In this document: positions 26,949 to 36,154 of the stretch, in pieces
Layout of the letters: each line of letters begins with the position of its first letter
Numbering within the stretch: position 1 is the stretch's first letter
Assembly (NCBI RefSeq): GCF_900114445.1
Contig: NZ_FOTB01000005.1
Span: forward strand, 248,001 to 312,000
Direction of reading: 5' to 3'
DNA length: 64,000 nucleotides
Origin: Salinicoccus halodurans
Lineage (GTDB): Bacteria > Bacillota > Bacilli > Staphylococcales > Salinicoccaceae
The notes under the pieces: model-generated
Database searches by the model: none
Seen by the model: the letters and a program-made list of their open reading frames with translations, nothing else
What the model was told of the DNA's origin: nothing
Position numbers and translations under genes: made by a program

Positions 26949-27476
26949 ATGAAAGAATATCAGTTCCAGGCGACTATTGAACCGGATGATCACAGATCTG
27001 TCAAAATAATAAATGATATGGAGAGGGTAGTAGGTCATATCGAAAAAGATGTACTTAGAAAATGTGAAGAAAGATATACTTATGCTTTTACTCCACTTGA
27101 TGGTTCTAAAGTGATAGTAGGGCTCAAACGGCGTAAATTCAAGGATTTGAATATCGCAAATTATATCATTGCTGCAGGGGAAACTACAATGTTCCTGAAA
27201 GAGAGGGCGGGAAAGAACCTTCTGCATTTCAGGGTCAAAGGACACGTCGGGGAAAACCATATGTATATAAAAGAAGATGAAGAGGGAAACATGAATGTTT
27301 TCATTGACCGCGGCAAAGCGGCTGTGGTCAATGAACATTCGGCTGAAAAGATTTCCATTATCATTGAGGATAAAATTGAAGAAAACAGCGTGGTTTTTGC
27401 AGTAGTAATCCTGATGTTTTTCATGTTTAAATTATACAAGAGGGAGTCCTGGTATATAGAGGAGCTGCTGTCATAA
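26949..27476 (+). CDS. Hypothetical protein, possible tubby-C-terminal-like fold
   Basis: A 175-residue protein. The ATG at 26949 is chosen because it follows a perfect AAGGAGG site; the frame extends further up but without one. Most of it is predicted beta-strands with short polar turns, starting KEYQFQATIEPDDHRSVKIIN, and a hydrophobic helix lies near residues 148-162 (VVFAVVILMFFMFKLY), so it may be tail-anchored. The layout resembles small bacterial tubby-like proteins, but the match is loose. It is followed by the Fra-like gene after about 20 bases. Confidence 0.6.
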   Translation: MKEYQFQATIEPDDHRSVKIINDMERVVGHIEKDVLRKCEERYTYAFTPLDGSKVIVGLKRRKFKDLNIANYIIAAGETTMFLKERAGKNLLHFRVKGHVGENHMYIKEDEEGNMNVFIDRGKAAVVNEHSAEKISIIIEDKIEENSVVFAVVILMFFMFKLYKRESWYIEELLS

Positions 27477-27497
27477 TGATAAAAAGGAAAGGGAATC

Positions 27498-27866
27498 ATG
27501 CAGGAATTTGAAGTTTTTCTGAATAAATTGGACGATCAGGACGTGCGCTTTAAAATTGAGGAAGTGTTGCAGTGGATTTCAGATAAATACCCGGGAATGG
27601 GTAAAACGGTGAAATGGAATCAGCCGATGTTTACCGATCACGGCACTTTCATAATCGCTTTCAGCGTAGCGAAAAAACATGTATCTGTTGCACCGGAAAC
27701 AGCGGCAATCAAACATTGTCAACAGGAAATCAAAGAAGCCGGCCACAGCTACACAGATAATGTCATCCGGATAACCTGGAATGAACCGATGGATTATGAA
27801 CTGCTTGAAAAACTGATCGACTTCAATATTGAAGATAAGAAAGATCATGACAAGTTTTGGAGATGA
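27498..27866 (+). CDS. YdhG/Fra-type DUF1801 protein (frataxin-like iron chaperone)
   Basis: A 122-residue DUF1801 protein. The pattern KTVKWNQPMFTDHGTFIIAFSVAKKHVSVAPE is typical of this family, of which B. subtilis Fra (YdhG) delivers iron for iron-sulfur and heme synthesis. A GGAAAGGGA ribosome site precedes the ATG. It lies in a short operon with the gene before it. Iron delivery is assigned from the family only. Confidence 0.8.
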   Translation: MQEFEVFLNKLDDQDVRFKIEEVLQWISDKYPGMGKTVKWNQPMFTDHGTFIIAFSVAKKHVSVAPETAAIKHCQQEIKEAGHSYTDNVIRITWNEPMDYELLEKLIDFNIEDKKDHDKFWR

Positions 27867-27911
27867 TGGAACAATGTTCTTTACTGATATGAAAAGGGGG
27901 CTGGGACAGCT

Positions 27912-28862
27912 GTGAATGCCTTGGAAAAATATCAGCCGTTCATCATCATGGCAGCAGTAGTTACAGGACTCGTAATCGGCGGCATCTCTGGCATACAAAT
28001 GTATGCGGGGGTTTTCATAGTGCCTTTTCTGACAGTCATGCTTTTCGGCCTCTTCATAATGATGCCCACAGGCAGCATCATCATGTCATTCCGAAAGACC
28101 GGATTCTTTTGGACATCTCTCATAATAAATTTCATATGGACGCCTCTTTTTGCCTATTCTCTCGGCATGATGTTCCTGTCCGACTATCCAATGCTATGGA
28201 TCGGTTTCCTCATGCTCATGGTGACACCCTGCACCGACTGGTATCTGGTATTTACTGAATCGGCGAAAGGGAATACTGCTCTGTCCACATCACTCCTGCC
28301 GGTTAATCTGGTAGTTCAGGTTATACTTTTGCCGGTCTATCTGTATTTATTTTTTGGTACATATGAAACTGTCGGGTTCGAAAACATATTGGGCAGCATA
28401 CTGCTTGTACTCGTGGTGCCGATGATACTTGCAGCAGCGGTCAGAATGTTATTCTCAGGCCGGCGGAGAGATATTCTGGAAAAGAAGATTTCTCCGTTCT
28501 TCGGGCGATACAATATAATTTTCCTGGCGCTTGCTGTAATGGCCATGTTTGCCTCAGAAAGAGATGTTTTGACCGGCAATCCCGGTGTTGTACTGCTGAT
28601 GTTCCTCCCGGTTCTGCTGTTTTTCCTCGTAACATTTTTCATAAGCAGCCTGGCGGGACGTCTGATGAAGTTTAACCGTGCCGATTCAATCAGTCTGATC
28701 ATGACGAGCATGGCAAGAAATTCACCGATTGCACTGGCCATCGCCGTTACTGCATTTGCAGATGAACCGCTGATAGCACTGGCGCTTGTAATCGGCCCCC
28801 TGATTGAGCTTCCTGTACTTGCACTCACGTCAAATATACTTCTCCGGACCGGAGAAAAATGA
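27912..28862 (+). CDS. BASS/ACR3-like membrane transporter (arsenic resistance family)
   Basis: A 316-residue protein with ten hydrophobic segments. The stretch VTPCTDWYLVFTESAKGN corresponds to the conserved cysteine-containing helix of ACR3-type arsenite exporters and relatives in the bile acid:sodium symporter superfamily, and SLIMTSMARNSPIALAIAV to the second inverted-repeat crossing. No arsR or arsC gene is adjacent, so the real substrate is open. The GTG start lies 11 bases after an AGGGGG site. Confidence 0.78.
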   Translation: MNALEKYQPFIIMAAVVTGLVIGGISGIQMYAGVFIVPFLTVMLFGLFIMMPTGSIIMSFRKTGFFWTSLIINFIWTPLFAYSLGMMFLSDYPMLWIGFLMLMVTPCTDWYLVFTESAKGNTALSTSLLPVNLVVQVILLPVYLYLFFGTYETVGFENILGSILLVLVVPMILAAAVRMLFSGRRRDILEKKISPFFGRYNIIFLALAVMAMFASERDVLTGNPGVVLLMFLPVLLFFLVTFFISSLAGRLMKFNRADSISLIMTSMARNSPIALAIAVTAFADEPLIALALVIGPLIELPVLALTSNILLRTGEK

Positions 28863-28992
28863 ATTATATCATGATTTATTAACTTGTTGAAAAATATAAA
28901 AAATTAGGAATACAAAAAAAGAGTTGAAATCCATATGCGTTCTCCTTTATTATGAATCGGCGGTACTGGGACGATTTAAAAGGAGGGTAATT

Positions 28993-29886
28993 GTGAAAAA
29001 TAGAAAAAAGCGCGGTAAAATCAACTTTGAAAAGATAAGAATATACATGACGCCAAGGATTACAATGCAGACGTTGATAAATATAGCGGTCGTAATATTA
29101 GGGTCATTTCTTTTTTCCGTTGGTATTAATACATTTATGATTGCAGGTAATTTGGGGGAAGGCGGCGTCACGGGACTGGCAATTATCCTTCTGTATGCCT
29201 TTGATATATCCCCTGCAATATCCACCTTGATACTAAACGGCCTTCTGCTTATTGTCGGATTCAGCTTTCTCTCGAGACGCTCGATGTATTATACAATATT
29301 TGCGGTGATCATGATGTCGCTGTTTTTGGGACTTACAGAGACTTGGGTGTTACAGTCGGATGAAATAATGATCAATGTTGTATTCGGCGGTCTGTTCGTA
29401 GGCCTCGGCAATGGTCTTGTCATCCGTATAGGTGCTACGACAGCCGGTTCGGCAATAATCGGACGCATTGCCAACAAATATCTGGATGTAAAAATATCTT
29501 CAGCTATACTGGTGGCTGATCTCATTGTCATTCTGCTCAGTCTGACAGTACTTACTGTCGAGCAGGTGCTGCTGACCGTCATTTCAATGTATATCGCGGT
29601 AAAAGTCATGGACTTCATCATAGAAGGGATGGACCCGAAAAAGGCAATTACAATTGTCTCGCAAAAACCCGAAGCGCTGGGTACTTTGATCAACAGTGAG
29701 ATCGGCCGGGGGGTAACCATGCTGAATGGCAAAGGTTTCTATACCAAGGAAGAAACGGACATACTTTATGTTGTCATCAATAAATCCAAGCTGGTCCGGC
29801 TCAAACGCCTGATCAAAAAATATGACGAGAATGCTTTTGTAGTGGTAAACGACGTGAACAGCGTGCTTGGAAACTCTTTTGTCTAA
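28993..29886 (+). CDS. YitT family membrane protein
   Basis: A 297-residue protein starting with GTG at 28993 behind AGGAGGG; longer in-frame starts lack such a site. Six membrane segments form the DUF161 part, with paired GNLGEGGVTGLAI and GATTAGSAIIGRI repeats, followed by a cytoplasmic DUF2179 domain (from about residue 210: KAITIVSQKPEALGTLI, GRGVTMLNGKGFYTKEETDILYVVI). The function of YitT proteins is not established. It is a single gene convergent with tRNA-Val. Confidence 0.9.
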   Translation: MKNRKKRGKINFEKIRIYMTPRITMQTLINIAVVILGSFLFSVGINTFMIAGNLGEGGVTGLAIILLYAFDISPAISTLILNGLLLIVGFSFLSRRSMYYTIFAVIMMSLFLGLTETWVLQSDEIMINVVFGGLFVGLGNGLVIRIGATTAGSAIIGRIANKYLDVKISSAILVADLIVILLSLTVLTVEQVLLTVISMYIAVKVMDFIIEGMDPKKAITIVSQKPEALGTLINSEIGRGVTMLNGKGFYTKEETDILYVVINKSKLVRLKRLIKKYDENAFVVVNDVNSVLGNSFV

Positions 29887-29920
29887 ACACCTATATTAAA
29901 AATCTTCTCCAGTAATGAAA

Positions 29921-29948
29921 AAGCACCCGGAAAATTTTCCGGGTGCTT
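29921..29948. terminator. Bidirectional terminator between yitT-like gene and tRNA-Val
   Basis: A perfect 14-bp palindrome AAGCACCCGGAAAA/TTTTCCGGGTGCTT with A and T flanks lies between the convergent units. Confidence 0.92.
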
Positions 29949-29954
29949 CTTTAG

Positions 29955-30026
29955 TGACTCCGAGTGGTTTCGAACCACCGACCTCTTGCATGTCAAGCAA
30001 GCACTCTCCCGCTGAGCTACGGAGTC
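29955..30026 (-). tRNA. tRNA-Val (anticodon GAC)
   Basis: On the minus strand a full cloverleaf can be drawn: acceptor GACTCCG/CGGAGTC with discriminator A, D-stem GCTC/GAGT, anticodon stem CTTGC/GCAAG with loop TTGACAT (anticodon GAC), variable AGGTC, T-stem GGTGG/CCACT with loop TTCGAAA. It reads GUC and GUU valine codons. The 3' CCA is not encoded (CTA follows), so it must be added by nucleotidyltransferase. It is a single tRNA gene, not part of an rRNA cluster. Confidence 0.95.
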
Positions 30027-30048
30027 ATTATTTAAATCACTGCAATCT

Positions 30049-30077
30049 AATTTACACGTTTTTTATTAAAATGTCAA
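30049..30077 (-). promoter_or_regulatory. Sigma-A promoter of tRNA-Val
   Basis: On the minus strand, a perfect TTGACA, a 17-base spacer and TAAATT end 23 bases before the mature tRNA. Confidence 0.75.
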
Positions 30078-30172
30078 ACTTATTATTAGATGGAATTTTC
30101 AGATATATTGATTGTGGTAATAACCTTTAAGGATTATAATTGAACCGAAGGATAAAACTGAGGAGGGTCAAT

Positions 30173-30946
30173 ATGTCTAAAGTAGCTGTTATTACAGGAT
30201 CAGGCGGCGGGCTCGGAAAAGGGATTGCGGAACGTCTCGCAAAAGACGGCTTTAAAGTGGTTGTTAATGATATCAATGCAGAAGCGGTTAACTCTACTGT
30301 CGAAGAGATTAAGGCAGGCGGATATGAAGTCATCGGTGTGCAGGGAGATGTTTCAAAAAAGGAGCACCAATTTCTTCTTGTCCAGCGTGCAGTGGAGGTA
30401 TTCGGCCGGCTGGATGTTTTCGTCAATAACGCAGGCATAGATGTTGTCACTCCATTTCTTGACGTAGATGAAGCACAGCTGAACAAGGCATTTTCAATCA
30501 ATGTGAACGGCGTTGTATTTGGCACACAGGCGGCTGCCGAGCAATTTAAAAAGCAGGAGAGCAAAGGTAAAATCATTAATGCATGCAGCATTGCAGGACA
30601 TGAATCCTATGAGATGCTTTCCACTTATTCTGCTACGAAGCATGCGGTCAAATCCTTTACACATTCTTCGGCTAAGGAATTGGCACCGTATAATATCAGG
30701 GTGAACGCGTACTGCCCGGGTGTGGCAGGCACGGCCATGTGGGACAGGATCGATGAAGAGATGGTCAAATACTATGACCATATGGAGCCGGGGGACGCAT
30801 TCAAGGAATTCTCAGGCAATATTCTGCTGGGGAGGCCCCAGGAGCCTGAAGATGTAGCAAACCTTGTGTCTTTCCTGGCGTCGGATGACTCGGATTATAT
30901 AACAGGACAGGCTATTGTCACAGACGGCGGTCTGGTATTCAGATAA
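30173..30946 (+). CDS. butA: Acetoin/diacetyl reductase (SDR family)
   Basis: A 257-residue SDR, matching the length of staphylococcal ButA (258). It has [11 protein letters not shown] near the N-terminus, NNAGI, catalytic [20 protein letters not shown] (Ser-Tyr-Lys) and the ending [16 protein letters not shown]. The segment [19 protein letters not shown] is characteristic of meso-butanediol dehydrogenases/diacetyl reductases. It interconverts diacetyl, acetoin and butanediol with NADH. The ATG at 30173 follows GAGGAGGG. It is a single gene with a terminator at 30960-30990. Confidence 0.87.
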   Translation: MSKVAVITGSGGGLGKGIAERLAKDGFKVVVNDINAEAVNSTVEEIKAGGYEVIGVQGDVSKKEHQFLLVQRAVEVFGRLDVFVNNAGIDVVTPFLDVDEAQLNKAFSINVNGVVFGTQAAAEQFKKQESKGKIINACSIAGHESYEMLSTYSATKHAVKSFTHSSAKELAPYNIRVNAYCPGVAGTAMWDRIDEEMVKYYDHMEPGDAFKEFSGNILLGRPQEPEDVANLVSFLASDDSDYITGQAIVTDGGLVFR

Positions 30947-30959
30947 ACGATGCCGGCCT

Positions 30960-30990
30960 ATCCCCTTGATCTGTATCAAGGGGATTTTTT
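30960..30990 (+). terminator. butA terminator
   Basis: ATCCCCTTGAT/ATCAAGGGGAT stem followed by six T. Confidence 0.92.
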
Positions 30991-30997
30991 AAGGTTC

Positions 30998-31521
30998 TTA
31001 TGATTTTACTGTATGGTTTTCAGCATATTGGGTAGGTGTGTTTCCTGTATGCTTTTTAAATACTTTACTAAAATAATTCAAATCATTGAATCCAAGCATC
31101 AAAGCGATATCTGTTACGGAATTGTTTCTTTTTTAAGATACAGTTTTGCTTCCTCGATTCTTTTCCCCGTTGTGAATTCAGTTACGGTCAAGTCCGCCTC
31201 TTCTTTGAATTTTCTCGAAAGATAAGATGGATTCACATGTATCTCTTCTGCAATCTTTACAAGTGTCATCGGTTCCCCGAGGTGCATCATGATATAATCC
31301 ATTGCCTTTTGCACATTCGCACTGTAAGCGCCTGTCTGACAAGAACGCATGAATCCACAGTATTCATTTGCCATGGAGAGGATCAGCTTTTTCAGGTTGG
31401 GCAGTGTATCTGTTTTTTCAATCAGGATGGCGAATCTTTCAGAAATGATATGAAGATAGACGGGATGGACACCACTGCGTTCGGCAGCGCCCCTGAAAGA
31501 TGTAATTGAAACCAGAGCCAT
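30998..31521 (-). pseudogene. AraC-family regulator, frameshifted and 5'-truncated
   Basis: The minus-strand frame 31521-31114 ends NVQKAMDYIMMHLGEPMTLVKIAEEIHVNPSYLSRKFKEE, the first helix-turn-helix of an AraC DNA-binding domain, and stops just after YLKKETIP. The next frame then supplies the second half, NSVTDIALMLGFNDLNYFSKVFKKHTGNTPTQY, to a stop at 30998. One base has been lost near 31115. The N-terminal sensor part is short and abuts a beta-glucuronidase relic on the other strand at about 31530. It is therefore doubly broken, probably the former regulator of that locus. Confidence 0.8.
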
Positions 31522-31550
31522 ATTCTTGGATGACCGTATCGGACTGCCGG

Positions 31551-31785
31551 GTATACGGTGCAGATACTGCGGCAGGGTTCCACTGTCCTTACGGTGAACC
31601 GTTCAGTGAAGAATACCAGGAAGACTACTACAGGATGAACAATAAAATATTTGATGAAATTCGGAATCCAGCGCGTCCAGGAGAATGAAAAGGGCGTTTT
31701 CACAAGAGAAAGAGAACCGAAGATGGCTGCGCGCTATTTAAGTGAACGCTGGAACAGCATTCCTGACTTCGGATATAAGAAATAA
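31551..31785 (+). pseudogene. Beta-glucuronidase (GH2) C-terminal relic A
   Basis: The frame reads YGADTAAGF, then [19 protein letters not shown], matching the C-terminal barrel region of UidA (YGADTIAGxH ... EEYQxxYYxxxHxVFDE). It then shifts frame, with the usual FVGEQVWNFADFATSQG block missing, and resumes [16 protein letters not shown] and [22 protein letters not shown] to the stop at 31785. This is only about the last 90 residues of a 600-residue enzyme, with an internal deletion. Confidence 0.82.
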
Positions 31786-31805
31786 AAATCGAATCGGAGA
31801 TTAGA

Positions 31806-31835
31806 GGACGGATACATGACGGATCCGTCTTTTTA
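31806..31835 (+). terminator. Terminator after relic A
   Basis: GACGGAT/ATCCGTC stem with a nine-base loop and a T-run. Confidence 0.7.
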
Positions 31836-31956
31836 TTTTCAGTCATCCTTCCAGAAGACTAAGAGAGACTTATTTTCTTCTGAATCTGACACCGACAGTA
31901 AAACATCTGGAAAAAGAACTTTCTTCCTGAACATATGTAAAGTGCTTTTCTATTAT

Positions 31957-31992
31957 AAAAACCGGTCCGGGAAATTCCCCGGACCGGTTTTT
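31957..31992. terminator. Terminator of the RND pump gene (bidirectional)
   Basis: AAAAACCGGTCCGGG pairs with CCCCGGACCGGTTTTT. On the minus strand it follows the stop of the RND gene at 32003. Confidence 0.9.
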
Positions 31993-32002
31993 GTTTCCAA
32001 TA

Positions 32003-35000
32003 TTATCTATCGGATTTGTCATTCTTCATTTTATCAATCAGTTGCTGCATTTCACTGATGTAATCATCTTTTGAGCGGTCCTGTCCGGCTTCCTGAACCT
32101 CAGGTGCTTCTTCAGTGCCCTCCGGATGATTATCTTTCATTTCATAATCATAGTCGTTATCTGATCTTTCTTTTTGTTCACGTTCTTCTTCACGTTTCTT
32201 TGCATCGATTTCTTTTTGAGTAATAATTTCACCATCCGGCGTCATATACTTCTTATGCATTTTACGTGTTTCCTTATCAACGTAGCTGTAGAAGATAGGG
32301 ATGATGAACAGTGTGAAGATTGTACTGCTGGTAAGTCCGCCGATTACCACAATACCCATCGAGGCGACCATTTCTCCGCCCTCACCGATACCCAGAGCAA
32401 GCGGCAGCATGCCAAGTGCTGTCGTGAGTGCCGTAATTACGATTGGACGGAAGCGGTGCTGTACACTCAGTTCAAGAGCTTCCAGTGTAGGATAACCCTT
32501 TTCTTTTTGCTGGTTGGTATAGTCTACCAGCAGTATCGAGTTGTTGACGACAATACCGAGCAGCATAATGATACCTACAAACGAAACGATGCTGAGCGGG
32601 TTATTTGTAATGACCAATGCCAGCATAACCCCGATAATACTGAGCGGCACTGCCATTATCACTATGAATGGGTGCTTGAATGATTCAAATTGTGCAACCA
32701 TTACGAGATAGATGAACAGCACGCCGAGAATCAATGCAAGCAGCATCTGAGGCATGGCATCTGTCAGCATTTCCAGGTCTCCGCCGATGGAATAGTGTGT
32801 ATCATCACTGAAATCTGCATCTTCTATAATATTTTCTACATACGTGCCAGCTTCATTAAGTGACATGTCTGAAGCATAAGTGACAGTCAGTTCACTTGTT
32901 TCCTCCATGCTGTCCCGGGTGATCATTGGGAGCATGTCCACTTCTTCAAGTTCTGCCACTTCACTTAGAGCAACGTATTCGCCTTCACTATTCGCAATTT
33001 GGATATCTCGGAAATTTTCCATGCTGGAAAGGACATCATCCGGATATTTGACGACAATGGACAGGAATTCATTGTTGTTCTCTACGGTCGTTGCCTGTAC
33101 GCCATTTGATGCTTCATACAGTGCAGAACCGACCTGGGCAGGCTGCAGACCGTTTTCTCTGGCTGCTGCGCGGTCTACCTGCACCTGCAGCTCCTGTACC
33201 ATTTCTTCCCGGCTGGATTCTACGCTTTCTATCTTTTCGTCATCCTCCAGTGCCTGGATGATTGTTTGTTCAGATTCGGCCAGTCTGTCTGCAGAATCAT
33301 CTGAGACGTTGAGCATGAGGGTATTCGGTTCCCCGCCCATGCCTGACTGAGACATCGGAACGATATTGATTTCTGCAGAATCATCGATTTTTTCAATCTC
33401 ATCTTCAATATCATTTATGAACTCATTGGTAGTGACGCTGCGGTCGGCCGGGTCCACCAATGTCGCCGTGATGCTTGCTTTGTTCGGTTCTTCGGACATT
33501 GACATCATCGGCGACGAGGAACCGATGTTGCTCAGGTAAGTATCGACTTCAGGGTAATCTTTGAGCTCGTTTTCTATATTTTCAACTGTATCAAAAGTAT
33601 CTTCAAAAATCGTACCCTGTTCTTTTTCAATTTCAATTGTCAGAGCACCTTCATCACTTTCAGGCATCAGGTTTATTCCCTGGTTGTAGATGCCCAGTGC
33701 ACTGACGATCAATAGGAGCGTAGTCAATATGAGCACGAGGACCCGGTGGTTCAGAGACCATCTCGTGAATTTCCTCAGCATTCTCATGTAGGATCTTTCA
33801 CTTCGGATTTTTTCCATGTTTTCGTCAGGCGCTGTCAAAATTCTGCTTGCAAGCATCGGAACGACAGTCAATGCGATGAATAAAGAGCCAAGCAGACTGA
33901 ATGCCACTGTTATGGCGAAAGGTGTAAACAGCTGGCCGACAAGACCGCTGACAAATACGACCGGCAGGAATACTGCAGCAGTCGTCAAAGTGGAGGCGAT
34001 GATTGCCGATGCGACTTCTTTCGTACCTTCACTCGCTGCTTGTTTGGGTTTTTTGCCCATGGACAGATGCCGGTATATGTTTTCAATTACGACAACTGCG
34101 TTATCGACCAGCATCCCGATACCAAGTGCCAAACCGCCAAGCGTCATCATATTGATGCTGATATCTGTAAAGAACAACAGCGCGAATGTAGTGATGACGG
34201 AGAACGGAATGGAAATACCGATTATAAGTGGTGCTTTCAGATTTCTGAGGAAAGCGAACAGGACAATCATCGCAAGGACTGCGCCCGAAATCAGTGAAGT
34301 ATAGACACTGTTGATTGCGATATCGATGTATTCCCCTTCATCATATAAAGTTTCTACTGTAAGGTTACTGAATTCTTCTTCATCCAGTTTTTCGTCCAGC
34401 ACGGCATTGAATTCTTTATTGACGTTCGATGCATTAGCATCGGAAGCGAGCATGACATCGATTGACAGTGCTTCTTCCTGGTTCATTCTCGTCAATGTAT
34501 TGCTTGATTGCTCTTCAATGGAGACTTCCGCAACATCATCGAGTGTTATAGTGCCTCCGTCATCGGGAAGTTCAGCAAGAACGAGTTCCTGGAGGGATTC
34601 CACCCCGTCTATCTCACTTACTGTACGGGTCGAAATGGAAGTGCGATCTTCCGTATCCGTTACTGTAGCATTTGGAATAGAGATATTATTCGCTTCAATG
34701 ATACCGGCGATATCACTCTGGCTCATATTGTATTGTTCAAGTGCCTCGGTATCCAAATTAACCTGTATCTCTTCAGTCACTGACCCATTTTCAGTAATTG
34801 AAGCGACACCTTCGATATTTTCAAGTTCCGTGATCAGGTCATCGACCTGATCCTGGTATTCAGCAACACTGTCACCACTGGATGTCACTGCCATCTGAAT
34901 GCTCGGCATCATGGAAATATCAAATTTAAGGAAAGAAGGATCGCCCGCCTCGTCAGGCAGGTCGGCAGATTCAACTGCGCGCATAATATCATTTTCAACA

Positions 35001-35308
35001 TCGTCAATCTTAGTGTCATATCCGAATTCCAAAATGACGACGGATGAGCTCTCCTGGGACTGGGAAGAAATATTTGTCAGTCCGCTGAGTGAGGAGAGTT
35101 CCGACTCGATGGGGACCGTAACGTCCTCCATGACTTCTTCCGGGCCTGCTCCCTGGTAAGTAGTGGCTACTGCTGCGATTGGCGGTTCTATATTCGGCAT
35201 CAGCTGCAGAGGGAGACGGGTAAGGGAAACGGCGCCAAGCAAAAGCAGTATGATCATTACCACAATGGTAAAATTGGGGCGCCTTATGGAAAAATCCGAT
35301 AGCTTCAA
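32003..35308 (-). CDS. RND multidrug/lipid efflux transporter (SwrC/AcrB-like)
   Basis: A 1101-residue HAE1-type RND permease. It opens KLSDFSIRRPNFTIVVMII, has the 12-helix plan with two large extracytoplasmic loops, GLALGIGMLVDNAVVVIENIYRH (proton-relay Asp in helix 4) and the parallel GIVVNNSILLVDYTNQQ in the second half. A charged C-terminal tail of about 75 residues is unusually long and rich in Asp/Glu/Lys. Gram-positive relatives such as SwrC export surfactants and other lipophilic compounds without an outer-membrane partner. The start is TTG at 35308 behind AAGGAG. A divergent TetR gene lies upstream. Confidence 0.92.
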   Translation of the reverse strand: MKLSDFSIRRPNFTIVVMIILLLLGAVSLTRLPLQLMPNIEPPIAAVATTYQGAGPEEVMEDVTVPIESELSSLSGLTNISSQSQESSSVVILEFGYDTKIDDVENDIMRAVESADLPDEAGDPSFLKFDISMMPSIQMAVTSSGDSVAEYQDQVDDLITELENIEGVASITENGSVTEEIQVNLDTEALEQYNMSQSDIAGIIEANNISIPNATVTDTEDRTSISTRTVSEIDGVESLQELVLAELPDDGGTITLDDVAEVSIEEQSSNTLTRMNQEEALSIDVMLASDANASNVNKEFNAVLDEKLDEEEFSNLTVETLYDEGEYIDIAINSVYTSLISGAVLAMIVLFAFLRNLKAPLIIGISIPFSVITTFALLFFTDISINMMTLGGLALGIGMLVDNAVVVIENIYRHLSMGKKPKQAASEGTKEVASAIIASTLTTAAVFLPVVFVSGLVGQLFTPFAITVAFSLLGSLFIALTVVPMLASRILTAPDENMEKIRSERSYMRMLRKFTRWSLNHRVLVLILTTLLLIVSALGIYNQGINLMPESDEGALTIEIEKEQGTIFEDTFDTVENIENELKDYPEVDTYLSNIGSSSPMMSMSEEPNKASITATLVDPADRSVTTNEFINDIEDEIEKIDDSAEINIVPMSQSGMGGEPNTLMLNVSDDSADRLAESEQTIIQALEDDEKIESVESSREEMVQELQVQVDRAAARENGLQPAQVGSALYEASNGVQATTVENNNEFLSIVVKYPDDVLSSMENFRDIQIANSEGEYVALSEVAELEEVDMLPMITRDSMEETSELTVTYASDMSLNEAGTYVENIIEDADFSDDTHYSIGGDLEMLTDAMPQMLLALILGVLFIYLVMVAQFESFKHPFIVIMAVPLSIIGVMLALVITNNPLSIVSFVGIIMLLGIVVNNSILLVDYTNQQKEKGYPTLEALELSVQHRFRPIVITALTTALGMLPLALGIGEGGEMVASMGIVVIGGLTSSTIFTLFIIPIFYSYVDKETRKMHKKYMTPDGEIITQKEIDAKKREEEREQKERSDNDYDYEMKDNHPEGTEEAPEVQEAGQDRSKDDYISEMQQLIDKMKNDKSDR

Positions 35309-35354
35309 AATATGTTCGCTCCTTATTAAGAAAAAATTTATTTTTACTAATCCA

Positions 35355-35366
35355 ACAACATGTTGT
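35355..35366. promoter_or_regulatory. Putative TetR operator
   Basis: ACAACATGTTGT is a perfect 12-bp palindrome in the 135-base gap between the divergent RND and TetR genes. It is a plausible binding site for the TetR protein; this is inference. Confidence 0.5.
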
Positions 35367-35443
35367 ACAATGCTATATGATAATTAAATTGTAGATTTAT
35401 ATCAATAAACAATCTAATCGAATGTGTTGAAAAGAGAGGGAAT

Positions 35444-36034
35444 ATGTCTGAAATGAGTCGAAAAGAAGAAACGAAAAATAACCTTCTGGATGCTTTCTGG
35501 GAACTTTATAAAGAGAAACCGCTGACTAAAATTACTGTAAAAGAGATTACGGACAAGGCCGGATATAACAGAGGGACGTTTTACACATATTTCGTTGATA
35601 TCAATGAAGCGCTGGAAATATTGAAAGCATCATTGATGCCAGATAAAGATATGATTATCAATCCTTTCATAGAGCTAAAAGATAATGATGGCAAAATTAT
35701 AGAACCGATTGAGGGAACAAATGATTATCTCAAGAAGAATGGTGAGAAAATTGCGGTGCTGCTCGGTCCGAAAGGGGACCCGGGTTTCGTCCATGAGCTG
35801 AAAGCCCGTCTAAGGCAGATCATCATCAACTATGCCGAAGATCTGGAAATAAAAGAAGTGGAAGATTTTGAGTATGTCATTGAATACCATATCGCCGGTC
35901 TCATAAGCATGTATCAGCTCTGGTTGGAAAAAAAGCAGAATATCGATGAAGAGTCACTGGGTCTCGTGTATGAAAAAACGGCGTACGATGGAGCATTGTC
36001 TGTCATAAACCATATGTTGAATGATACAAAGTAA
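35444..36034 (+). CDS. TetR/AcrR-family regulator
   Basis: A 196-residue regulator. The N-terminal helix-turn-helix is ITVKEITDKAGYNRGTFYTYFVDINEAL (residues about 31-58), and the ligand-binding part includes VLLGPKGDPGFVHELKARLRQII, as in TetR proteins with a TetR_C_8-like domain. It is divergent from the RND pump gene and most likely represses it until a pump substrate binds. A GAGAGGGA ribosome site precedes the ATG. Confidence 0.88.
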   Translation: MSEMSRKEETKNNLLDAFWELYKEKPLTKITVKEITDKAGYNRGTFYTYFVDINEALEILKASLMPDKDMIINPFIELKDNDGKIIEPIEGTNDYLKKNGEKIAVLLGPKGDPGFVHELKARLRQIIINYAEDLEIKEVEDFEYVIEYHIAGLISMYQLWLEKKQNIDEESLGLVYEKTAYDGALSVINHMLNDTK

Positions 36035-36060
36035 ATATACTACATCTAATGATGATTTGA

Positions 36061-36096
36061 AAATGGTTCCTGATACCGGGAGCCATTTTTTTATTT
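36061..36096 (+). terminator. tetR terminator
   Basis: ATGGTTCC pairs with GGGAGCCAT (one G-T pair), followed by seven T. Confidence 0.85.
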
Positions 36097-36154
36097 TCCC
36101 GCTTTGGAATCGATCAGCGCGTCTATATTAAAGGATTTGAAGAGGAAAGGGCGT

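Noticed and set aside
28337-28828. 163-codon minus-strand frame within the ACR3-like gene
   Set aside because: Complement of transmembrane codons; composition is typical of a shadow frame.
32880-34850. Several long plus-strand frames inside the RND pump gene
   Set aside because: Ser/Thr-rich shadows on the complementary strand of a conserved transporter; no ribosome sites.
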